NCBI GenBank assembly: GCA_964468815.1 | Contig: CAYXWN010000044.1 | Coordinates: 1 to 12,378, forward strand | DNA: 12,378 nt | Origin: UMGS621 sp964468815 | GTDB lineage: Bacteria > Bacillota > Clostridia > Christensenellales > Borkfalkiaceae | Direction of reading: 5' to 3' | Part shown: in pieces, positions 1 to 4,818 of the stretch | Numbering within the stretch: position 1 is the stretch's first letter | How the letters are laid out: each line of letters opens with the position of its first letter | The notes under the pieces: generated by a model | Database searches by the model: none | Seen by the model: only the letters and a program-made list of their open reading frames with translations | Told to the model about the DNA's origin: nothing | Translations under genes and position numbers: made by a program

Positions 1-42
1 AATGATTTAATATTTAATTTTTGTCTAAACTTTGGGGTTCAC
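1..42 (-). mobile_element. Partial insertion-sequence end (IS3-type terminus), body off the left edge
   Basis: These 42 bases are the exact reverse complement of 12330-12371. Read on the minus strand from position 41 they begin TGAACCCCAAAGTTTAGACA and continue AT-rich off the window. The outer TG and the CCCCAAA-GTTTAGACA pattern resemble the terminal inverted repeats of IS3-family (IS150-group-like) elements; this is family resemblance from memory, not a match. Identity over 42 bp is longer than typical IS3-type terminal repeats, so this is probably the same end of the same element seen twice. No transposase coding sequence lies inside the window. Confidence 0.5.
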
Positions 43-141
43 TTCAAAACGGAGTCGTCTTTTTTTATCCTCTCTTTGTGTCGAAAAATGTCGAATAAAG
101 AAATAATTTGTGAAATTTCAGAATAAAATGAAAAAATTTTC

Positions 142-170
142 TTGTCATGTTCGGCTATTTGTGATACAAT
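142..170 (+). promoter_or_regulatory. Sigma-A-type promoter for the small zinc-ribbon gene
   Basis: A -35 box TTGTCA (142-147) and a -10 box TACAAT (165-170) are separated by 17 bp. Transcription should start near 177. A short stem (CGCC at 179-182 with GGCG at 187-190, loop GTTA) sits at the extreme 5' end of the predicted transcript, just ahead of the ribosome binding site GGGAG at 198-202. Confidence 0.65.
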
Positions 171-209
171 GAAAAAAACGCCGTTAGGCGGTTTTACGGG
201 AGAAAAAGA

Positions 210-578
210 ATGTTTTGTTCTCATTGCGGAAAAGAATTAGACGATCGGGCGGTAATCTGTCCTCGTTGCGGAATCCCGGTTAAGGATTTAGAATTACAAC
301 AACCGAAAGAAAAAAAGTTGAACGTTTTTTCTTTGATAGGGTTTATTTTATCTATTTTTTTCTGGGTGACGTACGTCGGGTTTTTAGCGTCGCTTTCGGG
401 CTTTATTTTTTCGTGCATCGGCGTTTCGCAATGCAATAAAGAATCTAATCTATATAAGGGAAAGGGATTCGGCGTCGCCGGGATTGTTATATCAATACTT
501 CCGCTTATATTATACGTTTTGGTGGTTATTTTGTTGATTTTTGGAATCAGTATGATTACCGCTCCGTTTATCGGGTAA
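210..578 (+). CDS. Small zinc-ribbon membrane protein (DUF4190-like)
   Basis: This 122-aa protein starts with a zinc ribbon: Cys3-x2-Cys6 and Cys17-x2-Cys20, both as CxxCG knuckles. A charged linker (about residues 28-37) leads into hydrophobic segments at about 39-73 and 87-115. The second is preceded by the GKGFGVAGIVISI-type motif seen in DUF4190 proteins, which are small two-helix membrane proteins of unknown function. The ribbon should lie in the cytosol with the rest in the membrane. The start has GGGAG 7 nt upstream and a promoter at 142-170. The gene appears monocistronic because a hairpin at 632-670 follows. A second, larger zinc-ribbon membrane protein lies at 8794-9951. The specific role is unknown. 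Confidence 0.85.
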   Translation: MFCSHCGKELDDRAVICPRCGIPVKDLELQQPKEKKLNVFSLIGFILSIFFWVTYVGFLASLSGFIFSCIGVSQCNKESNLYKGKGFGVAGIVISILPLILYVLVVILLIFGISMITAPFIG

Positions 579-631
579 AACAAAAAAAGAATTGTTTATC
601 GTTTCAAAATAAAATATAGTCCGTACGTTAA

Positions 632-670
632 AAATGCACTTCAAAGGTTAAATCCTTTTGAAGTGCATTT
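632..670. terminator. Bidirectional hairpin terminator between convergent genes
   Basis: A perfect 14-bp inverted repeat (AAATGCACTTCAAA at 632-645, TTTGAAGTGCATTT at 657-670) flanks an 11-nt loop. It lies between two convergent genes, the zinc-ribbon gene ending at 578 and the phosphatase-fold gene ending at 723. On the minus strand the stem is followed by TTTTAACG, a short U-rich tail. On the plus strand the stem itself ends in TTT and CGCGTTTTAG follows. Confidence 0.75.
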
Positions 671-722
671 CGCGTTTTAGTACATACAACGCGGAAAGAA
701 ATTATATCGCGTTGAGTCGATT

Positions 723-1814
723 TTAATTGAGGGAAAACTCCATAAAAACGGGGTTATGGTCGGAATAACGGAACGCTTCGTTCAGATTGACTACAGAATG
801 AACGGTGACGTTTTCGGACACGATAAAGCCGTCTACAACGATAGTGTAATTGACGCCTTCTTCGTACGGAATTTCCGCGGCGCGGCAAGTCGGCGCGTTG
901 GTTGCGGCGGCAAAGGAAAATCCGTCCGCCAAATCTTCGTCGGTTAAAGTATGAACCCAAGACGGGTATTGTTGTTTGCTCGGAAAGAGATCGGCAGAAT
1001 TTGCGATATCGTGGTTAAAATCACCCCCGACGATGATGTAATTGCCGGATTCCCGTTCGGCTTCTAAAACGGTATTTAAGAGCGCGAGTTGCTGTTTCCG
1101 AATGATGCCGCCCTCGTCGTAGGCGGACATATGAGAATTGATCAGCGTAAGCGTTTTCCCCGATTCCAACGGAATACGGTGGACGGAGAAACAACGGTCG
1201 AGATCAAAAAATTTCGCAAAGCCGTCGTCAACGGGATATTGCCGCCGTACCGCTTCGGTAATTTTGAAGCGCGAGAGCGTCATTAAACCGCTGACGTTTT
1301 TTCCGTGCGGATCGTGAAAGGGATAAAATAAGTACGCCGAATGAAAGTTTACGGCAAACGTATTGCCGTATTCGGAAAACCGCTCGGCGATAATATCTTT
1401 TTGCCGCACGTGCCATGCGCGGTCGGAATCTTCGTCTACCTCTTGTAAAAGGATAAAGTCGGCGTCTGCTTTTTTAATAATATCGCAAGAGCCGTCGGTA
1501 TTGATTTCCGCGCGTTCTTTCGATACCGCTTTCCCGTAATACCCGGAGACCGCAGTGCCGTCGTCCATAACGCCCGAATCCAAAAAAAAGGAAAAATCTT
1601 GGTCGTAAGCGCCGAATCCGATATTATACGTCAGAGCGGTATAGCGTTCTCCTTTTTTGATTGTTTCTTCGTTAGAAACAACATCCAACGGCAGAAAATC
1701 TTGGATACGGTTATACTGAAAGACGACGTACAAGACGTATCCCCCGACAGTCAGCGCGCAAAAGACGAGAAGCGCGGCGAGAAAAATTGCAATTGTTTTA
1801 ATGATTATTTTCAT
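723..1814 (-). CDS. Membrane-anchored endonuclease/exonuclease/phosphatase-family protein
   Basis: This 363-aa protein has one N-terminal hydrophobic helix (about residues 7-33), then a complete EEP (DNase I-like) domain. Visible family signatures are Asn64 in LTYNIGFG, Glu125 in LLQEVDED, His228 in NSHMSA, Asp265 and Asn267 in VGGDFNHD, Asp328 in VVDGF, and Asp352-His353 in SDHNPVF. These are the metal-binding and catalytic positions of the fold, so the enzyme is probably an active Mg-dependent phosphodiesterase or phosphomonoesterase. The substrate cannot be read from sequence; nucleic acid, inositol phosphate and sphingomyelin-type lipids are all possible for the family. The anchor suggests an extracellular membrane-bound domain. 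The ATG has an AAGGGA-type site 4-5 nt upstream and is served by a promoter at 1960-1988, leaving a long leader. Confidence 0.88.
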   Translation of the reverse strand: MKIIIKTIAIFLAALLVFCALTVGGYVLYVVFQYNRIQDFLPLDVVSNEETIKKGERYTALTYNIGFGAYDQDFSFFLDSGVMDDGTAVSGYYGKAVSKERAEINTDGSCDIIKKADADFILLQEVDEDSDRAWHVRQKDIIAERFSEYGNTFAVNFHSAYLFYPFHDPHGKNVSGLMTLSRFKITEAVRRQYPVDDGFAKFFDLDRCFSVHRIPLESGKTLTLINSHMSAYDEGGIIRKQQLALLNTVLEAERESGNYIIVGGDFNHDIANSADLFPSKQQYPSWVHTLTDEDLADGFSFAAATNAPTCRAAEIPYEEGVNYTIVVDGFIVSENVTVHSVVNLNEAFRYSDHNPVFMEFSLN

Positions 1815-1959
1815 AAGTCCCTTCGATTTTATGATATCAATACGGCTTGCAAAAAATCTTTTGCGTTGCTATCGCTCTTGTTCTTTGCAAAACGCAAAAA
1901 ACAGCCGTGTATTGAAATACGGTGCTCAAAAACCCTTGCAAGCGAGTTTTTTTGCTTGT

Positions 1960-1988
1960 ATTATATCACATTCGGCGGACAAGGACAA
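1960..1988 (-). promoter_or_regulatory. Promoter of the phosphatase-fold gene, with a roughly 140-nt leader
   Basis: On the minus strand a -35 box TTGTCC (complement of 1983-1988) and a perfect -10 box TATAAT (complement of 1960-1965) are 17 bp apart. A tandem second TTGTCC copy at 1977-1982 is too close to the -10 box to serve. The predicted transcript starts near 1953, so the untranslated leader to the ATG at 1814 is about 140 nt. That leader contains a small stem (CCGTATT / AATACACGG with a bulge) but no riboswitch I can recognise. Confidence 0.6.
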
Positions 1989-2149
1989 GAAATTATCAAT
2001 CTTTTTTCCTTTTCTGAAAAAAGGACTTTTTTTACCGTAAAAATTAATAAAGGACAAAAACAGTTCTTGCTTTATAGAGATTCTTTGTCGTCGGAAGAAT
2101 TTTTGGGCAAAGTCGTTTCTCTTTTTGTTAAATGCCCTTTACGATCTCT

Positions 2150-2368
2150 TCAATAAAATTCGTCGGTCAAACAGAGAATATAGTCCGCTCTCACTTCCAA
2201 CAGTTTACAAAGTTTTGCGAGGGTATCGAGTGCTGGAAAAATATTTTGTTTCATGTATTTCGATACTGTTTGCGGCGATACGCCGATTGCCTTTGCGATT
2301 TCCAATTGCGTGTAGTTTGAATTTTTGATACATTCGCGTAATCTTTCTTGAATATTTTGTAATTCCAT
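2150..2368 (-). CDS. Small XRE-type helix-turn-helix regulator
   Basis: This 72-aa protein is essentially one Cro/C1-type HTH domain. The helix-turn-helix reads from about residue 20 to 41 (QLEIAKAIGVSPQTVSKYMK), followed by the LDTLAKLCKLLEVRADYIL segment typical of XRE domains. It should be a dimeric cytosolic DNA-binding regulator; the target is unknown. I chose the ATG at 2368 because the HTH domain begins right after it. The frame is open upstream to a GTG at 2434, which would add 22 residues unlike the family. Neither start has a convincing ribosome binding site, so the start is uncertain. An inverted repeat at 2452-2469 could be an autoregulatory operator. The gene lies downstream of yyaC on the same strand but is separated from it by a strong terminator. 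Confidence 0.82.
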   Translation of the reverse strand: MELQNIQERLRECIKNSNYTQLEIAKAIGVSPQTVSKYMKQNIFPALDTLAKLCKLLEVRADYILCLTDEFY

Positions 2369-2451
2369 AGCAAAGTATTCGATCGACGTCAAGGCGAACG
2401 TAAGAGATACTGTGGGAGATTCTATTAAAATCACCGATTAATTAGACATAA

Positions 2452-2469
2452 ATCGCATTAAGGTGCGAT
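2452..2469. promoter_or_regulatory. Inverted repeat, candidate operator for the XRE regulator
   Basis: A perfect repeat ATCGCA-N6-TGCGAT lies upstream of the XRE gene, between it and the yyaC terminator. Small XRE regulators commonly bind such dyads in their own upstream region. No clear -35/-10 pair was found beside it, so the operator role is inference. Confidence 0.3.
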
Positions 2470-2473
2470 CCTT

Positions 2474-2524
2474 TCCAAAAAAAGAAAAAGTGCGAGTTCC
2501 GTGTCGGAGGAATTCGCACTTTTT
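2474..2524 (-). terminator. Rho-independent terminator of yyaC
   Basis: A 16-bp stem with one G-T wobble pairs AAAAAGTGCGAGTTCC (2485-2500) with GGAATTCGCACTTTTT (2509-2524), closing an 8-nt loop. On the minus strand the stem runs into a long U tract (complement of 2474-2489), the textbook form for a gene ending at 2605. The plus-strand side also ends in five T residues, so it can work in both directions. Confidence 0.85.
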
Positions 2525-2604
2525 GTTTAGAAGGATTTTTTGTGATTAAGAGTGATAGCGCATAATATTTTTTCTATAAAAAGGATTGCGCTAAATCGTT
2601 AGAA

Positions 2605-3150
2605 TTAACCAACGGCGGAAGCATTGTATTTTATGAGATAGTCGGATACGCCGTCTGCAATTTTATTTGCCATTTTATACACCAAATTCAGACGGGTTGT
2701 GTTGAATAAACTGTAATTTTGAAAAGTTTTCGTTGCGACGATTCCGATCACGCTTACGTCACCGATTTCCCCTAATTCTTTATTCACGCCAAGCCCCGGC
2801 TTTAATCCCTTATTTAAAATTTTAATCAAGCCGATATCGTCCCCTGCTCCGACGGCAGCGTCGATCGCAATGATATAAGATTTCGGGTGAAGTCGTTTCA
2901 GATATGATTTCGCATATTCGATTTCTTTTGCGGTAATCGGGCAGTTTAACGTGCCGTAGATATATGCCCCGACGCCCTTTTGCTTTAAGAGCGTTCCGAC
3001 GAGCGGACCTAGGCTATCCCCTAAAACGAGGTCACTCCCGACGCACACGATAATGGGCATTTCACCGTCGTTGTTGAATTCTTTTAAAATGCGTGAAATG
3101 CCGCCTGCGCAATATTGATTGAATACGCTGAATGAATAGTTGTTTTCCAT
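2605..3150 (-). CDS. yyaC: Spore protease YyaC family protein (DUF1256)
   Basis: This 181-aa protein carries the YyaC signature IVCVGSDLVLGDSLGPLVG (about residues 34-52). Asp40 and Asp45 are in the positions expected for the acidic residues of the hydrogenase-maturation/GPR-like peptidase fold. A second strand with IIAIDAAVGAGDD (about 93-105) and a later IGEVSV-like segment (IGDVSVIGIVA, 129-139) complete the pattern. The family is restricted to endospore formers and is named a putative spore protease; its substrate is not known. AGGAG 5 nt upstream fixes the ATG. In Bacillus yyaC lies beside spo0J/soj, and here the ParA/ParB genes are about 4-5 kb away, a partly conserved origin-side neighbourhood. 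It is transcribed away from the CvpA-family gene and ends in a strong terminator. Confidence 0.9.
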   Translation of the reverse strand: MENNYSFSVFNQYCAGGISRILKEFNNDGEMPIIVCVGSDLVLGDSLGPLVGTLLKQKGVGAYIYGTLNCPITAKEIEYAKSYLKRLHPKSYIIAIDAAVGAGDDIGLIKILNKGLKPGLGVNKELGEIGDVSVIGIVATKTFQNYSLFNTTRLNLVYKMANKIADGVSDYLIKYNASAVG

Positions 3151-3242
3151 GTTATCTCCTCTTGGCTTGAACTTGATTGAATCATTGCCATTTGGTTTGA
3201 ATAATATACCTTTTCGGAGAATAAAAAATATTTTGATAAGAG

Positions 3243-3271
3243 TAGACGAAAAAAGAAAAATGTGGTATAAT
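3243..3271 (+). promoter_or_regulatory. Promoter of the CvpA-family gene
   Basis: A perfect -10 box TATAAT (3266-3271) lies 17 bp after TAGACG (3243-3248), a 4/6 match to the -35 consensus. The start would be near 3278, leaving a leader of about 20 nt that contains the strong ribosome binding site. The divergent yyaC gene must have its own promoter in 3151-3240; on that strand only a weak TATATT (complement of 3203-3208) is visible. Confidence 0.6.
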
Positions 3272-3287
3272 GAAAAAAAATTGTTTT

Positions 3288-3294
3288 GGGAGGT
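3288..3294 (+). promoter_or_regulatory. Ribosome binding site deciding the CvpA-family start
   Basis: GGGAGGT lies 3-9 nt before the ATG at 3298. An in-frame TTG at 3286 would place this site inside the coding sequence, so 3298 is the real start. Confidence 0.85.
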
Positions 3295-3297
3295 CCT

Positions 3298-4110
3298 ATG
3301 TGCGCTAATTTGTTAAACAGCGCAGGAATCGACGGCGCAACAATCGTTGATCTTGTCGTTGTTGCAATCTTCTTAATTTTTGCAGTCATCGGGATTGCAA
3401 AAGGATTCACAAGAAAACTTTTCCGCAGTTACGGTAAAATCGTTGCATTTATTTTAACTGCGGTATTGTGCGGAAAGTTCGCCATTTGGTTGAACGATCG
3501 GTTTGAATTGGTTAATTCACTCAGCGAGTTGTTTGCAGGTTGGATTCCTAAACTGTTCGGCGAGGCGGCGACGATGCCGTTGGAAGAATTTCTGACGGGC
3601 GGAGCGGAAGAAGTTTCCCCTCTCATTAGCGGAATTGTCCGTCAGATTTGTGATGGAATTAGCGTTGATCCGTCTGCTTCGATTGTTGATATCTGTGCCC
3701 CTGTTTTTGCTTTTTACGCATTGCAAGCGGTATCGTTTATCGGATTATTTATTCTGTTTTGGTTATTCTTCCTTATTGTGGGCTTAATTTTGCAGAAAGT
3801 TGTGAAATCCTTTAAGATTATTACGATTGTCGATAAACTTTTGGGCATGCTGTTCGGATTGTTAGAAGCACTTGTTGTGATTTATATTATTTTATTTATC
3901 CTTTCGATTCTGCCCTTCTCCTTTATGGAAACAGTAAATCAGATGATCAATGCTTCTATTTTGGCAAAATATTTTACAGAACACAATTTGATCGTGACGT
4001 TGGGTTCGGTTGTTAACGAAATTGACTTCCTCCGCGAGTTTTTGGAGAACAAATTCCCGTTAGAACCTGCCGAAACCGCCTTAAACTGCTTAAAAACGGC
4101 TATATTTTAA
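3298..4110 (+). CDS. CvpA-family multipass membrane protein
   Basis: This 270-aa protein has hydrophobic segments at about residues 14-34, 46-65, 133-166 and 183-207. The first is preceded by a short polar N-terminus with IVDLVVV, and the last contains VDKLLGMLFGLLEAL. Both match the CvpA (colicin V production protein) family, whose helices include a conserved D-x-x-LG-x-x-FG motif. CvpA proteins are widespread inner-membrane proteins of poorly known function, linked to envelope stability in some bacteria. The loop at about 66-132 is longer than in the shortest members. The start is set by GGGAGGT at 3288-3294. The gene is monocistronic, from a promoter at 3243-3271 to a terminator at 4127-4160, immediately next to the parS array. 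Confidence 0.82.
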   Translation: MCANLLNSAGIDGATIVDLVVVAIFLIFAVIGIAKGFTRKLFRSYGKIVAFILTAVLCGKFAIWLNDRFELVNSLSELFAGWIPKLFGEAATMPLEEFLTGGAEEVSPLISGIVRQICDGISVDPSASIVDICAPVFAFYALQAVSFIGLFILFWLFFLIVGLILQKVVKSFKIITIVDKLLGMLFGLLEALVVIYIILFILSILPFSFMETVNQMINASILAKYFTEHNLIVTLGSVVNEIDFLREFLENKFPLEPAETALNCLKTAIF

Positions 4111-4126
4111 GAAAAAACAGTCAATT

Positions 4127-4160
4127 CGAGGGAAAACACTCGTTTTTCCCTCGCTTTTTT
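4127..4160 (+). terminator. Rho-independent terminator of the CvpA-family gene
   Basis: A perfect 10-bp stem pairs CGAGGGAAAA (4127-4136) with TTTTCCCTCG (4144-4153), closing a 7-nt loop. It is followed by C and six T residues (4155-4160). The last T is the first base of the first parS site, so transcription should stop just before the centromere array. Confidence 0.9.
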
Positions 4161-4175
4161 GTTTCACGTGGAACA
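4160..4175. promoter_or_regulatory. parS: parS site 1 (ParB-binding centromere)
   Basis: TGTTTCACGTGGAACA matches the Bacillus parS consensus TGTTNCACGTGAAACA except for one base on the right arm (G for A). It is the first of three closely spaced sites and abuts the terminator T run. Confidence 0.9.
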
Positions 4176-4198
4176 TTTTCTTTTTTTCCCCCGTTAAA

Positions 4199-4214
4199 TG
4201 TTTCACGTGAAACA
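4199..4214. promoter_or_regulatory. parS: parS site 2 (perfect)
   Basis: TGTTTCACGTGAAACA is a perfect 16-bp palindrome and an exact match to the consensus bound by Spo0J/ParB in Firmicutes. It starts 39 bp after site 1, with a pyrimidine-rich spacer (TTTTCTTTTTTTCCCCC). Confidence 0.96.
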
Positions 4215-4236
4215 TTTTTTCTTCCCCTATTTTAGT

Positions 4237-4252
4237 TGTTTCACGTGAAACA
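4237..4252. promoter_or_regulatory. parS: parS site 3 (perfect)
   Basis: A second exact copy of TGTTTCACGTGAAACA starts 38 bp after site 2. The spacer between them (TTTTTTCTTCCCCTATTTTAG) resembles the spacer between sites 1 and 2, so the array looks like an imperfect 38-39 bp tandem repeat. Confidence 0.96.
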
Positions 4253-4303
4253 ATTTCTTGTAAAAACGAATGTTTAATTGGAGAGAATTGACTTAAAAAT
4301 AGT

Positions 4304-4346
4304 CGAGGAAAAATTTCGGTCATTCTGTCTCAGACCGTCTAAAAAG
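4304..4346. repeat. 43-nt element, copy A, paired with parS site 3
   Basis: This segment matches 4467-4509 at 37 of 43 positions without gaps, including an unbroken 14-nt run ATTCTGTCTCAGA-type core. It begins 67 bp after the start of parS site 3. Within copy A the arms CGGTC (4317-4321) and GACCG (4333-4337) could pair. No start codon with a ribosome binding site opens a frame through it. Confidence 0.85.
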
Positions 4347-4397
4347 GAAGAAATTTTTATTAAGAGTTAAAAGAAATTTTTTTGAATAAATGAAAAA

Positions 4398-4413
4398 TGT
4401 TTCATGTGAAACA
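4398..4413. promoter_or_regulatory. parS: parS site 4 (one mismatch)
   Basis: TGTTTCATGTGAAACA differs from the perfect site only at the central C-to-T change, which breaks the CACGTG core. It lies 161 bp from site 3 and is followed by the second copy of the 43-nt element. The core change could weaken ParB binding. Confidence 0.75.
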
Positions 4414-4466
4414 ATGAATGAATCAAGTAATGAACTTTGATGTGAGAAAATGGCTGAAAAAAATCC

Positions 4467-4509
4467 CGAGGAAAAAATTCAGCTATTCTGTCTCAGAACG
4501 TCTGAAAAG
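4467..4509. repeat. 43-nt element, copy B, paired with parS site 4
   Basis: This is the second copy of the element at 4304-4346, at an offset of 163 bp and 69 bp after the start of parS site 4. The conserved part is CGAGGAAAAA, then TT..., then ATTCTGTCTCAGA, then CGTCT and AAAAG. The CGGTC/GACCG pairing possible in copy A is not kept here, which argues against a conserved RNA stem of that form. Confidence 0.85.
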
Positions 4510-4745
4510 AACAAACCAAAAATGATATTAAAAAATAATTATAAAAGTATTTTATGATTGGTAAAAACGGCGCAAAATATAAAATAACGGTCTGTTTTAT
4601 AAAACGTTTTCTTGAAAGTTTTTAGGAATTTTTCTTTGCTAAATGCGAAAAATAATTGTATTTTATTGCGGATTATGTTAATATATAATAGATTAAGAAA
4701 AATATGGAAAATTCGGGTTATTTTCAGACTATTTCAAGTTTGAAG

Positions 4746-4754
4746 TGGTATACT
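4746..4754 (+). promoter_or_regulatory. Candidate extended -10 promoter for ftsH-parA-parB
   Basis: TGGTATACT gives an extended -10 (TG-N-TATACT). No good -35 box is present at 17 bp; TTCAGA at 4723-4728 is 20 bp away. The start would be near 4761, giving a leader of about 58 nt. A second TATAAT at 4684-4689 lacks a suitably spaced -35. Confidence 0.4.
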
Positions 4755-4782
4755 GAATCTACCGTAATAAAAGAAATAATTC

Positions 4783-4803
4783 GCTTGCTCGGAGAGCGCA
4801 AGC
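4783..4803 (+). promoter_or_regulatory. Stem-loop in the ftsH leader
   Basis: GCTTGC (4783-4788) can pair with GCAAGC (4798-4803), ending 5 nt before the AGGAGG site at 4809-4814. An alternative inner stem GCTC-GGA-GAGC (4787-4797) uses overlapping bases, so the two forms exclude each other in part. A role in translation or message stability is inference. Confidence 0.35.
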
Positions 4804-4818
4804 GGCACAGGAGGACGA

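Larger units (their letters stand above)
4254..4818. other. AT-rich gene-free region between the parS array and ftsH
   Basis: About 565 bp hold no credible gene on either strand. The first part contains the fourth parS site and the two copies of a 43-nt element. The second part (about 4510-4740) is very AT-rich with runs of A and T and a 10-bp palindrome AAAACGTTTT at 4601-4610. The last 70 bp carry the likely ftsH promoter and a leader hairpin. I found no DnaA box of the form TTATNCACA by eye, so there is no direct evidence for oriC here. Confidence 0.7.

Noticed and set aside
39..224. 61-codon minus-strand open frame at the left end
   Set aside because: It covers the promoter of the zinc-ribbon gene and part of the IS-like end, and no ribosome binding site or domain is visible.
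2080..2105. Hairpin ATTCTT/AAGAAT followed by five T residues as a terminator
   Set aside because: Its orientation suits no plus-strand gene ending there, and the stem is only 6 AT-rich base pairs.
1599..2156. 185-codon plus-strand open frame
   Set aside because: It overlaps the phosphatase-fold gene and its promoter on the other strand, has no ribosome binding site and no recognisable domain.
2245..2262. TGTTTCATGT in the XRE gene as a parS site
   Set aside because: Only the left half matches and the right arm is unrelated, so it is a chance match within coding sequence.
4090..4323. 77-codon minus-strand open frame with repeated FHVKH/Q motifs
   Set aside because: The repeated motif is just the translation of the parS sites; the frame runs through a terminator and the array and has no ribosome binding site.
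4254..4818. Possible replication origin (oriC)
   Set aside because: AT-richness and parS proximity are suggestive, but I see no TTATNCACA DnaA boxes and no dnaA, dnaN, rpmH or rnpA.
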